Shown: piece after piece, positions 35,866 to 43,827 of the stretch
How positions within the stretch are numbered: the stretch's first letter is position 1
How the letters are laid out: each line of letters starts with the position of its first letter
Assembly (NCBI GenBank): GCA_016191245.1
Contig: JACPOY010000006.1
Coordinates: forward strand, 1-64,000
Length of the DNA stretch: 64,000 nt
From: Gammaproteobacteria bacterium
GTDB lineage: Bacteria; Pseudomonadota; Gammaproteobacteria; Berkiellales; Berkiellaceae
Direction: 5' to 3'
Notes under the pieces: generated by a model
Database searches by the model: none
What the model was told of the DNA's origin: nothing
The model's input: the letters and a program-made list of their open reading frames with translations, nothing else
Program-made: the position numbers and the translations under genes

Positions 35866-36383
35866 GTCCCGGTCTTTTCAGGCACAAAACTTAATGCCAC
35901 CGAATTCATACAATAGCGTAAACCCGTTGGTTGAGGACCGTCATTAAAAACATGCCCTAGATGTCCACCGCAGCGCTTACAGAGCACTTCTGTACGTTTG
36001 ATAATGGCTAAATAGTATTCGTCTTGGGTTTTGATACTATTTGTATTCAGTGGTTCATAGAAACTCGGCCAGCCAGTTTTTGAATCATATTTAGCTTTTG
36101 AGCTAAATAGAGGATTAGCACAAGCAACACAAATATAGGTACCTGCCTCATTAAAGTGATCATATTGTCCACTAAAGGGGCGCTCGGTCCCCTTCTTTCT
36201 TAAAATATTGTATTGCTCAGGGGTTAATATTTTTACCCACTGTGCATCTGAAAAATTGATTTCTTTCACATTCGAGTCGTATTCAATGGCGGGCTTTGGG
36301 TGAATTATAGTATTTGATAATGCATATGAATGAGGTAGATAAATAAGCAAACAAAATGTCATTAATGTGCTTACTATTTTCAT
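35862..36383 (-). CDS. msrB: Secreted peptide-methionine (R)-S-oxide reductase MsrB
   Basis: A signal peptide (MKIVSTLMTFCLLIYLPHSYALS) precedes a full MsrB domain. It has zinc-binding CVAC and CKRC pairs, the SGQYDHFNEAGTY segment, GWPSF and the catalytic Cys in RYCMNSVAL. MsrB reduces methionine-R-sulfoxide in oxidised proteins. Export suggests repair of periplasmic or secreted proteins against host oxidants. The ATG at 36383, after AAGGAAGGG, starts the signal peptide directly; a longer frame to 36407 was rejected. The 3' end overlaps the convergent phrB gene by 4 bp. Confidence 0.9.
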   Translation of the reverse strand: MKIVSTLMTFCLLIYLPHSYALSNTIIHPKPAIEYDSNVKEINFSDAQWVKILTPEQYNILRKKGTERPFSGQYDHFNEAGTYICVACANPLFSSKAKYDSKTGWPSFYEPLNTNSIKTQDEYYLAIIKRTEVLCKRCGGHLGHVFNDGPQPTGLRYCMNSVALSFVPEKTGT

Positions 36384-36434
36384 ATACCCTTCCTTGGATT
36401 TTTTCATTACCTTACATTATGCGAATTCATAGAC

Positions 36435-36472
36435 AAAAAAAAGCCCATGTTTTTGCAAACACAGGCTTTTTA
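36435..36472 (-). terminator. Terminator of the gene at 36495-37706
   Basis: AAGCC...TGTTT (36441-36452) pairs with AAACA...GGCTT (36457-36468) with a two-base internal mismatch, preceded by A8, which is the U-run on the minus strand. Confidence 0.8.
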
Positions 36473-36494
36473 AAGAGAACTGAAAAGAAATTAA

Positions 36495-37706
36495 TTACGC
36501 TTTGAAGGTTTTCTTAGCTTCAGCCAATATTTCTTTTTCAGCTTGAGCACGAGCTGCACCACTAAGAGCAACAACTTTCTCTAAACGATCAAGTTCGAAT
36601 GCAGCAACCAATGCTTTGTTACCTTTTGGCTGTCTAACAGCTTCACTACCATCAGTTTTAAATTTAGCTTCAGGAGCTTTAGCAAGCATGTTATCCAAAG
36701 CATTAACAAATGGTCTGTCTTTTTTGTCTAACTTAGCTTTAAGTTCCTTGATCTTCTCAAGTTTAGCTTCATGTTTTTCTTTAGCAGTTTGTTGATATTT
36801 GCTAACAACAGACTTAGCTAATTTAAACAAGCCATAACCTGCAGCAGCAATTGCAATAGCAGAAGCAACAGCAACTGTACCAGCAGCAACAGCAACACCA
36901 GCAACACCTACTTTAGCAGCAAATGCAGCAGCGTAAGGAGCAACTGTAGCAGATTTAGCTAAAAGACCAAGAATTGAAGGAACAACATTACCATAAGCAA
37001 TTGCAGCACTGGTAGCAGCGATTGCAGTGGTTACGCCTGCAGCATATTTAAATGTTGAAGTATTAGCTACGGAAGTTGCAGCATCTTTAGCTTTGTTAGC
37101 AGCATCTTTAGCTGTGTTAGCAGCTGATGTAGCAGCATCTTTAGCTTTGTTAGCAACTGAAGACGCAGTGTCTTTAGCTTTATTCAAAGCAGCTTTAGCT
37201 TTATCTTTTAATGAAGCAGCAGCTTTCACTTCTTCTTCAGCTTCTTCTTCGTTTGAAACTTCAGCTTCTTCTTCGTTTGAAACTTCAGCTTCTTCTTCGT
37301 TTGATTCTTCAACTTCTTCTTCGTTTGAAGCTTCTTCTTCAAATGCAGCAACATCTATTGGCTTTTTGAATTTTTTAGCATCAACGTGAGAAAGGGTTGC
37401 ATCAGTATAAGTGAAGTCTTCAGCATCAGCGTGATTAACAACAACTACGCCTTTCTTCAATACTTCGCCAGTTGATAATTTGCAAGAAGTAGCTTTGTAG
37501 CCTTTTTTGACTTCATCATTGAACTCAACTGCATAAACTGCAAATTGGTTTCTAGCATTAGCCTTTACACCATCAAGAGCTAACTTTTCTGCATCTTTTT
37601 TATTGGTGAAAGCGTAAAAACGATCATTCGCAAATAATGCATCTCTTAATGTTTCGGGGGTTACTTTATTAATAGCAACTGAATTACTTACAACATAATA
37701 TTTCAT
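36495..37706 (-). CDS. Repeat-containing protein with hydrophobic hairpins, paralogue of 38107-39222
   Basis: The 403-residue protein has four parts: a small N-terminal domain (1-110, starting MKYYVVSNSVAI), an acidic tandem repeat built on SNEEEAEV (about 125-165), a KAKDAATSAANT-type repeat (about 168-215), then Ala/Val-rich hydrophobic segments (about 220-295) and a Lys-rich coiled coil to the end. The KAKDAA repeats are amphipathic and resemble LEA or apolipoprotein helices. The neighbour at 38107-39222 has the same order and the same 5' leader (AAGAGG then TTGACTATG), so they arose by duplication. There is no signal peptide. It could be a membrane- or lipid-associated effector; function unknown. 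The ATG at 37706 is preferred over TTG 37712. Confidence 0.7.
   Translation of the reverse strand: MKYYVVSNSVAINKVTPETLRDALFANDRFYAFTNKKDAEKLALDGVKANARNQFAVYAVEFNDEVKKGYKATSCKLSTGEVLKKGVVVVNHADAEDFTYTDATLSHVDAKKFKKPIDVAAFEEEASNEEEVEESNEEEAEVSNEEEAEVSNEEEAEEEVKAAASLKDKAKAALNKAKDTASSVANKAKDAATSAANTAKDAANKAKDAATSVANTSTFKYAAGVTTAIAATSAAIAYGNVVPSILGLLAKSATVAPYAAAFAAKVGVAGVAVAAGTVAVASAIAIAAAGYGLFKLAKSVVSKYQQTAKEKHEAKLEKIKELKAKLDKKDRPFVNALDNMLAKAPEAKFKTDGSEAVRQPKGNKALVAAFELDRLEKVVALSGAARAQAEKEILAEAKKTFKA
37236..37332 (-). repeat. 24-bp in-frame tandem repeat coding SNEEEAEV
   Basis: About four copies of a 24-bp unit (on the plus strand, TTCAGCTTCTTCTTCGTTTG followed by AAAC, with variants) encode the acidic octapeptide repeats of the surrounding gene. 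In-frame units can expand or contract without breaking the gene. Confidence 0.8.
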
Positions 37707-38039
37707 AGTCAAAACCTCTTAAATATGACAACAACATGAAATGATTAAACACAATGTAAATTGAGTAGCTGCTGCTTACCTCTAAGGGTAAACATGTCCT
37801 AATATTATTTTTATTTCCCTTTGCTACACTAACCAAATTGAACAGAAATTCTGAACACGGGGTTAAACTTTTCACAAAAATTAGCCATTTAACTTACATG
37901 TAAAATTAACTAATACTGCATTCAACCAACCTCTGGTGACGCAATACTATCAATAAAGCTTGCTAACCTCAATCATAAAAATTAACCGCTTATCAGAATT
38001 TAGAAGGTATAACTTAGTTAAATAAATTTTCAGCGTCGT
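37707..38039. other. Intergenic region between the two tandem paralogues
   Basis: About 330 bp between the start of the 36495-37706 gene and the terminator of the upstream paralogue. It must contain the promoter of the downstream gene. The 30 bp next to the start resemble the leader of the paralogue at 39222-39250 (AACATGAAA..., AAGAGG). No RNA or small gene was recognised. Confidence 0.5.
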
Positions 38040-38080
38040 AAAAAAAACCCACTATTTATAAAATAAGTAGTGGGTTTCTT
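38040..38080 (-). terminator. Terminator of the gene at 38107-39222
   Basis: AAACCCACTA (38045-38054) pairs with TAGTGGGTTT (38068-38077); the A-run at 38039-38047 gives the minus-strand U-tract. Confidence 0.9.
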
Positions 38081-38106
38081 TAGTATCCAAAAATTAAAAA
38101 ACCATA

Positions 38107-39222
38107 TTAGGGTTTGCTAAATTGTGGACCTTTTTTAACGAGCTCAGCTTCCATTTCTTTACGTTTGTCATCATTTGCAGCAGCAATATCTTTCAATAAT
38201 GCTTTTTCTTTGCGCAAAATGTCTAGCTGGGTAAGTACTTTAGGCTGTTCTTTAGCTAAATTGTCACCTTCGAAAGCAGCATCTGGCGCTTTAGCTAAAC
38301 GCTTGCTTAACAAATCAACAATTTTATCTTTATATTCTGGATCAAGCTTTTCTTCTAATTCAGTAACTTCTTTAGTTAAGTTTGCCTTATTAGATTCATA
38401 ACGTTCTTTCGAGGTTTTCTTGAAATCAGCATAAGCAGATTTACCTGCATTCCAAATAGGCTGAGCAACAAATTTCCAAGCCCCTAATCCAACGCCGTAA
38501 GCGAGTGCACCAACAGCTGCTGCAATACCAACTTGAGCTGCAATAGCGGCAGAACCAACAGCAGGAAGTGCAAAGCCCGTTGCTTTTGTGAGCATCGCTG
38601 CGGCAGCAGGAACGGCACCACTATACCAAAAGCCGGTACCTATTAAAGCACTAGGTAAAACATGGGTTGCCACATTCTTTATTGAATCAAGCCAACCTGC
38701 TTTAACTTCTGGTTTTGGTTCAGTATCTGCATCTGGTTTAGCGTCTGAGCTCGCGGAAGAAGATCTTCCTCTTCGGCCTTTAGGTGCTGCTTTTGCATCT
38801 TGAGAAAAAACAATATCTTCGAATTCTTTATTAACATATTTTAAAGATGCTCTTTTAAAGATAACGTCTTTAGCATCGGCTTCGAATGCATCAAGAACGA
38901 TTTGTTCTTCATTATCTTCATCAATATCATCTTCATCTAATTGAGCGCCAGTCTCATCAACTTTAATTGGAGTAGGCTTAACTCCCTTTTTGAGCTCAAC
39001 TTCGAAAATAGGAAAATGTTCAGGATTTTCCTTTGTTGTGCCATGAAGCGCGAATTCAGCAGCGGCATCATAACTATCAAATAGAACGTAAGCTTGATTT
39101 TTCTTGGCAGTTTCAGGTGTATACGAAAGTAAACCTAAAACATCTTTTGCATTAAGCTTTATTAAGCTTTTATCTTTATTAATTACTTTAATGTCTTCTT
39201 CGGGTACGAGAAAATACGGCAT
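38107..39222 (-). CDS. Hydrophobic-hairpin/coiled-coil protein, paralogue of 36495-37706
   Basis: The 371-residue protein opens with a small domain (MPYFLVPEEDIKVI..., about 1-95) like that of its downstream paralogue. Both contain an 'F.(N/D)(K/S).(D/Y)A...AL.G' stretch and an 'F.(V/I)(Y/F).VE' strand. An acidic linker, an RRGRSSSASS basic/serine patch, a region of Ala/Gly-rich hydrophobic segments (about 190-258) and a charged coiled coil follow. After the hairpin both have '(K/R)..K.KY/ERYE', 'LDP/LDK' and 'LAKAPDA/EAKF' at matching places. The ATG at 39222 follows AAGAGG. No known domain was recognised. It is probably cytoplasmic, membrane-associated or translocated. Confidence 0.7.
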   Translation of the reverse strand: MPYFLVPEEDIKVINKDKSLIKLNAKDVLGLLSYTPETAKKNQAYVLFDSYDAAAEFALHGTTKENPEHFPIFEVELKKGVKPTPIKVDETGAQLDEDDIDEDNEEQIVLDAFEADAKDVIFKRASLKYVNKEFEDIVFSQDAKAAPKGRRGRSSSASSDAKPDADTEPKPEVKAGWLDSIKNVATHVLPSALIGTGFWYSGAVPAAAAMLTKATGFALPAVGSAAIAAQVGIAAAVGALAYGVGLGAWKFVAQPIWNAGKSAYADFKKTSKERYESNKANLTKEVTELEEKLDPEYKDKIVDLLSKRLAKAPDAAFEGDNLAKEQPKVLTQLDILRKEKALLKDIAAANDDKRKEMEAELVKKGPQFSKP

Positions 39223-39348
39223 AGTCAACCTCTTAAATACAACATGAAACTTCTACAACCATTACGTTTAAAATTTATTTCCCTATCTTTCGTGTTGCAA
39301 ACCTCCTTTTATTTTAGTCCTTCCATCTACACAGTAATTCTATAGAAA

Positions 39349-40734
39349 TTAAGTTTCTTCAATTGTACGCTGCTTGGCCGCCCATCCCATTTTTTTGCTT
39401 TTATGATCACCTTGACCTGACCATAGAGGTAATAACATTAGAAAGATAACCGCAGAAGAAATGAGCAGCGAGATAAAAAATCCGTACCATCCCCATGAAT
39501 CTATCATTTTTCCTACTGGGTAACCTGCGACTGCTGCACCAAAGTAGCCTAATGTGCCTGCAAATCCATTTGATGTTGCTGCTGCGCGCTTATCAACAAA
39601 CTCTGCAGCTGCCAAACCAACTATCATTTGCGGTCCAAATACAAATGCTCCGATAAAGGCTAATAAAAGCATATCCAAGAACACATGATTTTCTGGTACA
39701 TACATTAAGCCAAACAATGAAGCGATTAAACCGACAGCACATATCACCATCGAAGGAACTCTGTTTCCTTTCCAGATATAATCAGAGCCCCAACCGGCGG
39801 CTATCATACCAACAAACCCACCTACTTCAAACCAAAACACCCCGCTACTCGCAAGCATATCTTCCATGTTTTTGGCTTCAGTCAAATAGAAAAATGTCCA
39901 ATCATTGATAGCTGTTCTGACAACATAGATAAAAAAGTAAGATATTGAAAAAATCCAAACATATTTATTGTTTAATACTTGATTAAAAAGGATTTCTCGA
40001 ATTGATAATAAAGAATGCTTACTCTCCTGCGCTTCTGGAGATTTATTAGCATCTTTATTTTTGTATTCTTCAACGGTAGGCAAACCAAGTGTTCTAGGTA
40101 CATCGCGTAAACGATTGATCAACACAAAGCCCATAATAATACTGCACACAGCAGGAACAAACATGGCAAATCGCCAACCAAAATTCACTGCGCAAAATAC
40201 AGCAATCAATGGAATTAACGCCCCGCCTAGATTATGGGACGTGCTACAAATGCTATACCAGAGACCACGCTCTTGTTGCGAAAACCAATAATTAAGTTGT
40301 TTACAACACGCAGGCCACCCCCAGGCTTGAAACCACCCATTGAGTCCCCAAAAGATAGCAAAAGTCCATAATGAGGAACTTAATCCAAATAGGATATTTA
40401 ATATGCCAGTGATGATAAGTCCTGTTGCCATAAAATAACGAGGATTTGAACGGTCTGACATGACGCCGCTGAGGAACTTACTGACACCATAAGATAAATA
40501 TAATATTGAACCCAACAGACCTAACTCTCCTTTGGAGAAGCCTAAATCTGCTGATATATAAGGCATAGCAAAAGTAAAACTTTTACGCGTGAAATAAAAT
40601 AAGGCATAGCCTAAAAAAATGGAATAACAGATCCGAATACGCCAATACCGATAGTCACCTTCTATCTCGACCTGGCTTTTCGTAATCGGCTGATAGGGTG
40701 CGGGTTTTAAAAAATCCAAGCACTTCCGTATCAC
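39349..40734 (-). CDS. OPA-family MFS sugar-phosphate transporter (UhpC/UhpT/GlpT-like)
   Basis: This 461-residue protein has twelve predicted membrane segments and OPA signatures: YALFYFTRKSFTFAMPYI in helix 1 (with the conserved Arg), GVSKFLSGVMSDRSNPRYFM in the loop after helix 2, and WGLNGWFQAWGWPACCKQL in helix 4. The family exchanges hexose-6-phosphate or glycerol-3-phosphate for inorganic phosphate. UhpC-like carriers let intracellular bacteria such as Chlamydia take glucose-6-phosphate from the host cytosol. No UhpAB regulators are adjacent. The exact substrate is unknown. Confidence 0.88.
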   Translation of the reverse strand: MIRKCLDFLKPAPYQPITKSQVEIEGDYRYWRIRICYSIFLGYALFYFTRKSFTFAMPYISADLGFSKGELGLLGSILYLSYGVSKFLSGVMSDRSNPRYFMATGLIITGILNILFGLSSSLWTFAIFWGLNGWFQAWGWPACCKQLNYWFSQQERGLWYSICSTSHNLGGALIPLIAVFCAVNFGWRFAMFVPAVCSIIMGFVLINRLRDVPRTLGLPTVEEYKNKDANKSPEAQESKHSLLSIREILFNQVLNNKYVWIFSISYFFIYVVRTAINDWTFFYLTEAKNMEDMLASSGVFWFEVGGFVGMIAAGWGSDYIWKGNRVPSMVICAVGLIASLFGLMYVPENHVFLDMLLLAFIGAFVFGPQMIVGLAAAEFVDKRAAATSNGFAGTLGYFGAAVAGYPVGKMIDSWGWYGFFISLLISSAVIFLMLLPLWSGQGDHKSKKMGWAAKQRTIEET

Positions 40735-41057
40735 TATGCACTCTCCTTAAACCAAATACCTTCCGTGGTGGGTAATCATGGTTGAAGAAATTAGCTGGGA
40801 TTTTGTTAGCTTCAATTCAGCATCCTTGTGATGAATCAAAACCAAGTAATCTCAATAACATTTAGTTATATAGATTAATCATTATCAGCTAATCGTAATA
40901 GCCGCAAAAGATAACACGGACTCCCCTAAACGCCAATATAAAAAACGAATAATAACTATGCTGTACTGCATTAAATTGAAATATCTTGAATTTTAGAAGG
41001 GTTGTATATGCCGAGCACCGCCGCAGGGTCCTACTTGGATGGGCGTGACAATAACTC
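40735..41057. other. Intergenic region between ridA and the OPA transporter gene
   Basis: About 320 bp. It should hold the transporter promoter on the minus strand. A G+C-richer stretch at 41010-41050 (GCACCGCCGCAGGGTCCTAC) stands out from the AT-rich background and may be part of a dispersed repeat. Nothing else was recognised. Confidence 0.4.
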
Positions 41058-41450
41058 CTAAAACTCTGCCGATATAATTATCGCATCGAGCTCGACAAGA
41101 GCGCCTTTAGGCAATGCCGCTACCTGGATGGTAGTGCGTGCAGGATAAGGTTCTTGAAATTGAGTTTTCATCATGTCATTGACGATAGAAAAGTCTTTTA
41201 AATCTTTAAGATAAATAGTTAATTTTACAATGTCATTAAAAGTAGCCCCGGCCGCTGTAACAACCGCCTGCATATTTTTAAAAACCTGTTTTAATTCGGC
41301 TTCACAACCACCGTTGACTAATTCTGTTGTTGAAGGATCAAGACCTATCTGACCTGATAAAAAAATAAAATTACCGATCTGCGTGGCTTGAGAATAAGGT
41401 CCAATTGCTTTTGGCGCTTCCACTGTATGTATTGATTTAAATGATGCCAT
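41058..41450 (-). CDS. ridA: RidA family reactive-intermediate deaminase
   Basis: The 130-residue product shows the RidA (YjgF/YER057c) pattern: AIGPYSQATQIGNFIFLSGQ near the N-terminus, NMQAVVTAAGATFNDIVKLT, and PARTTIQVAALPKGALVELDAIA-like end, with the active-site Arg in PARTT and the Glu in VELD. RidA hydrolyses 2-aminoacrylate and other enamines that leak from PLP enzymes. The ATG at 41450 follows GAGGTG by seven bases; a longer frame to 41495 has none. Confidence 0.93.
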   Translation of the reverse strand: MASFKSIHTVEAPKAIGPYSQATQIGNFIFLSGQIGLDPSTTELVNGGCEAELKQVFKNMQAVVTAAGATFNDIVKLTIYLKDLKDFSIVNDMMKTQFQEPYPARTTIQVAALPKGALVELDAIIISAEF

Positions 41451-41504
41451 ATAAGTCACCTCTATATACTCGAACCAGTTTGGTTTTCCCCTCAAGGGGG
41501 ACCT

Positions 41505-41600
41505 CGTAGGCTAGGCGCCGAGTCTCGAGCAACCGGAATTTACATAATAGTAAATGAGGATTGCGAGATGACGTAGGCAACAACGCCCTAAAAACAAAAT
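41505..41600. repeat. Putative dispersed intergenic repeat with small hairpin
   Basis: The stretch contains AGGCGCCGAGTCTCGAGCAA, then TTTACATAATAGTAAA (a small hairpin), ATGAGGATTGCGAGATGACG and GTAGGCAACAACGCC. The same order of parts (AGGCG.., GGA.T.TACAT..AGTA.ATGA, GCGA.., ..CAAC.ACG/AACG) is seen in the tandem units at 52846-52983, so the two look like members of one repeat family. It lies between ridA and the next minus-strand gene; no protein is encoded. Confidence 0.5.
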
Positions 41601-41612
41601 GGAATGAGTATA

Positions 41613-41969
41613 TCATTGCTTCGAACGACCAGGAAAAGGAAAAATATTGTCAATGTTGGGTAAGGCATGCGTAGGGAAACTATCATCTTTTAATGCAAAT
41701 ATCAGCATGATGGTATCTGCTCTTAAATAGGTTTCACCAGTGTATTGACGTGCATTGTCATCACCCTTGCCTAAAACACAAATATTATCTTCCAAAAACC
41801 AATAAGTTTTTTCAAGTTTCACTGCACACTCGACGAGTTCGCCTCTTGACCATGCTTCAAGATCAGCCTTTAGCATTTGGCCACGAAATACAGTAATGCC
41901 ATCGGTGTATTTGTTGACTTCAACTTCCACCCAAACTTTTTTCTCTGTGTTTTTTGCTTTATGTTTCAT
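41613..41969 (-). CDS. Hypothetical protein
   Basis: No family was recognised. The 118-residue protein is compact and strand-rich (KKVWVEVEVNKYTDGITVFRGQ, then KLEKTYWFLEDNICVLG) with a Pro/Phe-rich end. There is no signal peptide or membrane segment. It has a regular start at ATG 41969. The gene stands alone on the minus strand. Confidence 0.55.
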   Translation of the reverse strand: MKHKAKNTEKKVWVEVEVNKYTDGITVFRGQMLKADLEAWSRGELVECAVKLEKTYWFLEDNICVLGKGDDNARQYTGETYLRADTIMLIFALKDDSFPTHALPNIDNIFPFPGRSKQ

Positions 41970-42081
41970 GTAAAGCTCGACCCCTAAAGTAGTCTACGTT
42001 CTAACTCTAAAGAGCAAGATCAATATCTTATATCATTAGCGTTAGATATCCTATTTTGCAAGAATCTTTCCTTGCAGCTTA

Positions 42082-43407
42082 TCATGACGTCGGACAATTT
42101 CTTTTAGGCTGATACGAAGAGGCCTGCTCAACTCTTAGTCGTTCACCTAATTTCTCAGTTGATATTGCGCTTGTGAGGTATACGGTATTTGGCTCTTCTT
42201 GGTAGTCAGCATCTTTTGCAATAGTGAGAAATCTTGACAGCCCGAAGGTAGACCAGGCTGCTTCTAATTTTTGTGCAAAACGATGAACTTCATCAGGACA
42301 AGCTATTAATGGGTAAACAAAATCTGCTGTTTGCAAAAATCTTCCGGCAATTAAGGCTTGTCGACACTGTGCTGTCATACCAGCAAATAAAACATCGAAA
42401 ACCGCATTCGAGCAATTATTAGTGACCATATTAAAGCTGTCTTTATCAGAAGCAATCATATGCATTTTTTGCAACATATGTTCTAAAGATAAACCATTTT
42501 GTGAACAATAGAGGCCACTGATTGGTAATCGGGAAGAATGGCTTGGTTTGCAACCAATGGTTGCAACTTGGGAATAGAAAATATTTTCCAATGCAATCAA
42601 TTCACAATTGGCTTCTTCTTGTGCTGCTTCCGTTTGAGAAAGCAATCCCTTGAGATCCTCCAACTCTTGCATCAGATTTTCTGCTTTTTCTGTGATGAAG
42701 AAAATTCTATCCTGCAGATTTTTTTGCCCAGTCTCAGACATAAAATAGTGACTACTATCCAAAGAAGATTTCATGCGTTCCATCTTAAGTAAAAGCAAAT
42801 ACAATTTTGCCGTTTTCTTGCAAGATGTTTGTAAAATTTCCATCATTTGTTGTCGGATATTCTGATGTGTCGTCTTTGCTTTCTCAATGCGAGCAATCCA
42901 TTCGTCTCTTTGATGATGCGGATGAACAAATGTCATGAGTGGCGCTGCCACTTTCTCAGGTTTTCCAAAGCAAAAATCATAGATTTTTTTGCCTATCCAG
43001 TATCCAAGCATACCCCGCGAAGGCGTTATTTTTTTCTTGTCAAAAAAGGCTGACCATTTTTCGTCTAAGTCATATTTAGTACTGTAATTTGCAGATATCC
43101 TATCTTCATATTCAGTGGCTAATTTATATGGCCATCGGCTAAAATAAATAATCCAAGCAGGAATTTCTTTAGGGCGGTATGAACAAGCGGACGCAACTTT
43201 TTCAGGAACCATAATGGTTGTTTTAAAATGGGGAATAGGCGAACAATATTGTTGTACTAATTGATCATTTGCAGCGTTAGAAGGAATAGTAATTTTTATC
43301 GCGCAATGGCTGATATCATCCCCAAAAAGATATTTTTTTACTATCGATAAATATGATCTGCTATCTTGGGCGCTGACATGCCAATTTAAAACTTCTAATC
43401 CTAACAT
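42082..43407 (-). CDS. Hypothetical protein, possible permuted papain-fold (PPPDE/LRAT-like) hydrolase
   Basis: The N-terminal part contains LFGDDISHCAIKITIP (about 27-42) and a later part contains MVTNNCSNAVFDVLFAG (about 326-342). In circularly permuted NlpC/P60 folds (PPPDE, LRAT, YiiX-like) the catalytic His sits early in a '.SH.AI.I' strand and the Cys later in 'NC..F...(V/L)'. His34 and Cys332 fit that order, which makes a thiol peptidase or acyltransferase plausible. Between them lie a helical region with an amphipathic coiled coil (about 185-275). There is no signal peptide. The match is by eye and weak outside these two motifs. It may be a translocated effector. Confidence 0.55.
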   Translation of the reverse strand: MLGLEVLNWHVSAQDSRSYLSIVKKYLFGDDISHCAIKITIPSNAANDQLVQQYCSPIPHFKTTIMVPEKVASACSYRPKEIPAWIIYFSRWPYKLATEYEDRISANYSTKYDLDEKWSAFFDKKKITPSRGMLGYWIGKKIYDFCFGKPEKVAAPLMTFVHPHHQRDEWIARIEKAKTTHQNIRQQMMEILQTSCKKTAKLYLLLLKMERMKSSLDSSHYFMSETGQKNLQDRIFFITEKAENLMQELEDLKGLLSQTEAAQEEANCELIALENIFYSQVATIGCKPSHSSRLPISGLYCSQNGLSLEHMLQKMHMIASDKDSFNMVTNNCSNAVFDVLFAGMTAQCRQALIAGRFLQTADFVYPLIACPDEVHRFAQKLEAAWSTFGLSRFLTIAKDADYQEEPNTVYLTSAISTEKLGERLRVEQASSYQPKRNCPTS

Positions 43408-43587
43408 ATACTAAAGTAACCATTTAAAATGGCATCATTATAACTTACCCAACAATTGCCATACAAAATATATAAAGAGAAATTATTACCGTTGTATTTA
43501 CATCTTTGGGGTTTACACCTTATTTGAGAATGAGTATCATTTGCGCTCTATTTCATTTTCTTAACGAAGTTAGTTAGAAGGCGCAAA

Positions 43588-43827
43588 ATGAATACACAAA
43601 TGACTGTTATTTCCCAAGAAGAACTCAAACAAATCAGTGCTGGTCATGCAACTGAACTAGGTATAATGTTTGTTCTCTCTATACCACACGTTATTATGGG
43701 TCTTGTCGAATTTACCAACTATGTTGGCGATAAATATACCAATGGTTGGTTGGCAGATGAAAATGATTATTTTGCGCGTATCGTCGCCTCCCCTGTTACT
43801 TTCTGGAATTATCTAACCAATGACTAA
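43588..43827 (+). CDS. Short peptide with double-glycine-like leader
   Basis: The 79-residue peptide begins MNTQMTVISQEELKQISAGH, close to the bacteriocin leader pattern (hydrophobic residues spaced as in 'L..EEL..ISGG') with Ala-Gly in place of Gly-Gly. The mature part would be about 60 residues with one hydrophobic stretch (LGIMFVLSIPHVIMGLVEF) and many aromatic residues. Its end overlaps the kdsB-like gene by 8 bp, so translation is coupled to an enzyme gene, which is odd for a bacteriocin. No immunity or C39 transporter gene is near. It may instead be a small membrane peptide. Confidence 0.6.
   Translation: MNTQMTVISQEELKQISAGHATELGIMFVLSIPHVIMGLVEFTNYVGDKYTNGWLADENDYFARIVASPVTFWNYLTND

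Noticed and set aside
37027..37389. Long Ala/Ser-rich open frame on the plus strand
   Set aside because: It is the antisense of the in-frame repeats of the real minus-strand gene.
38114..38803. Open frames antisense to the 38107-39222 gene
   Set aside because: Low-complexity mirror frames without ribosome-binding sites.
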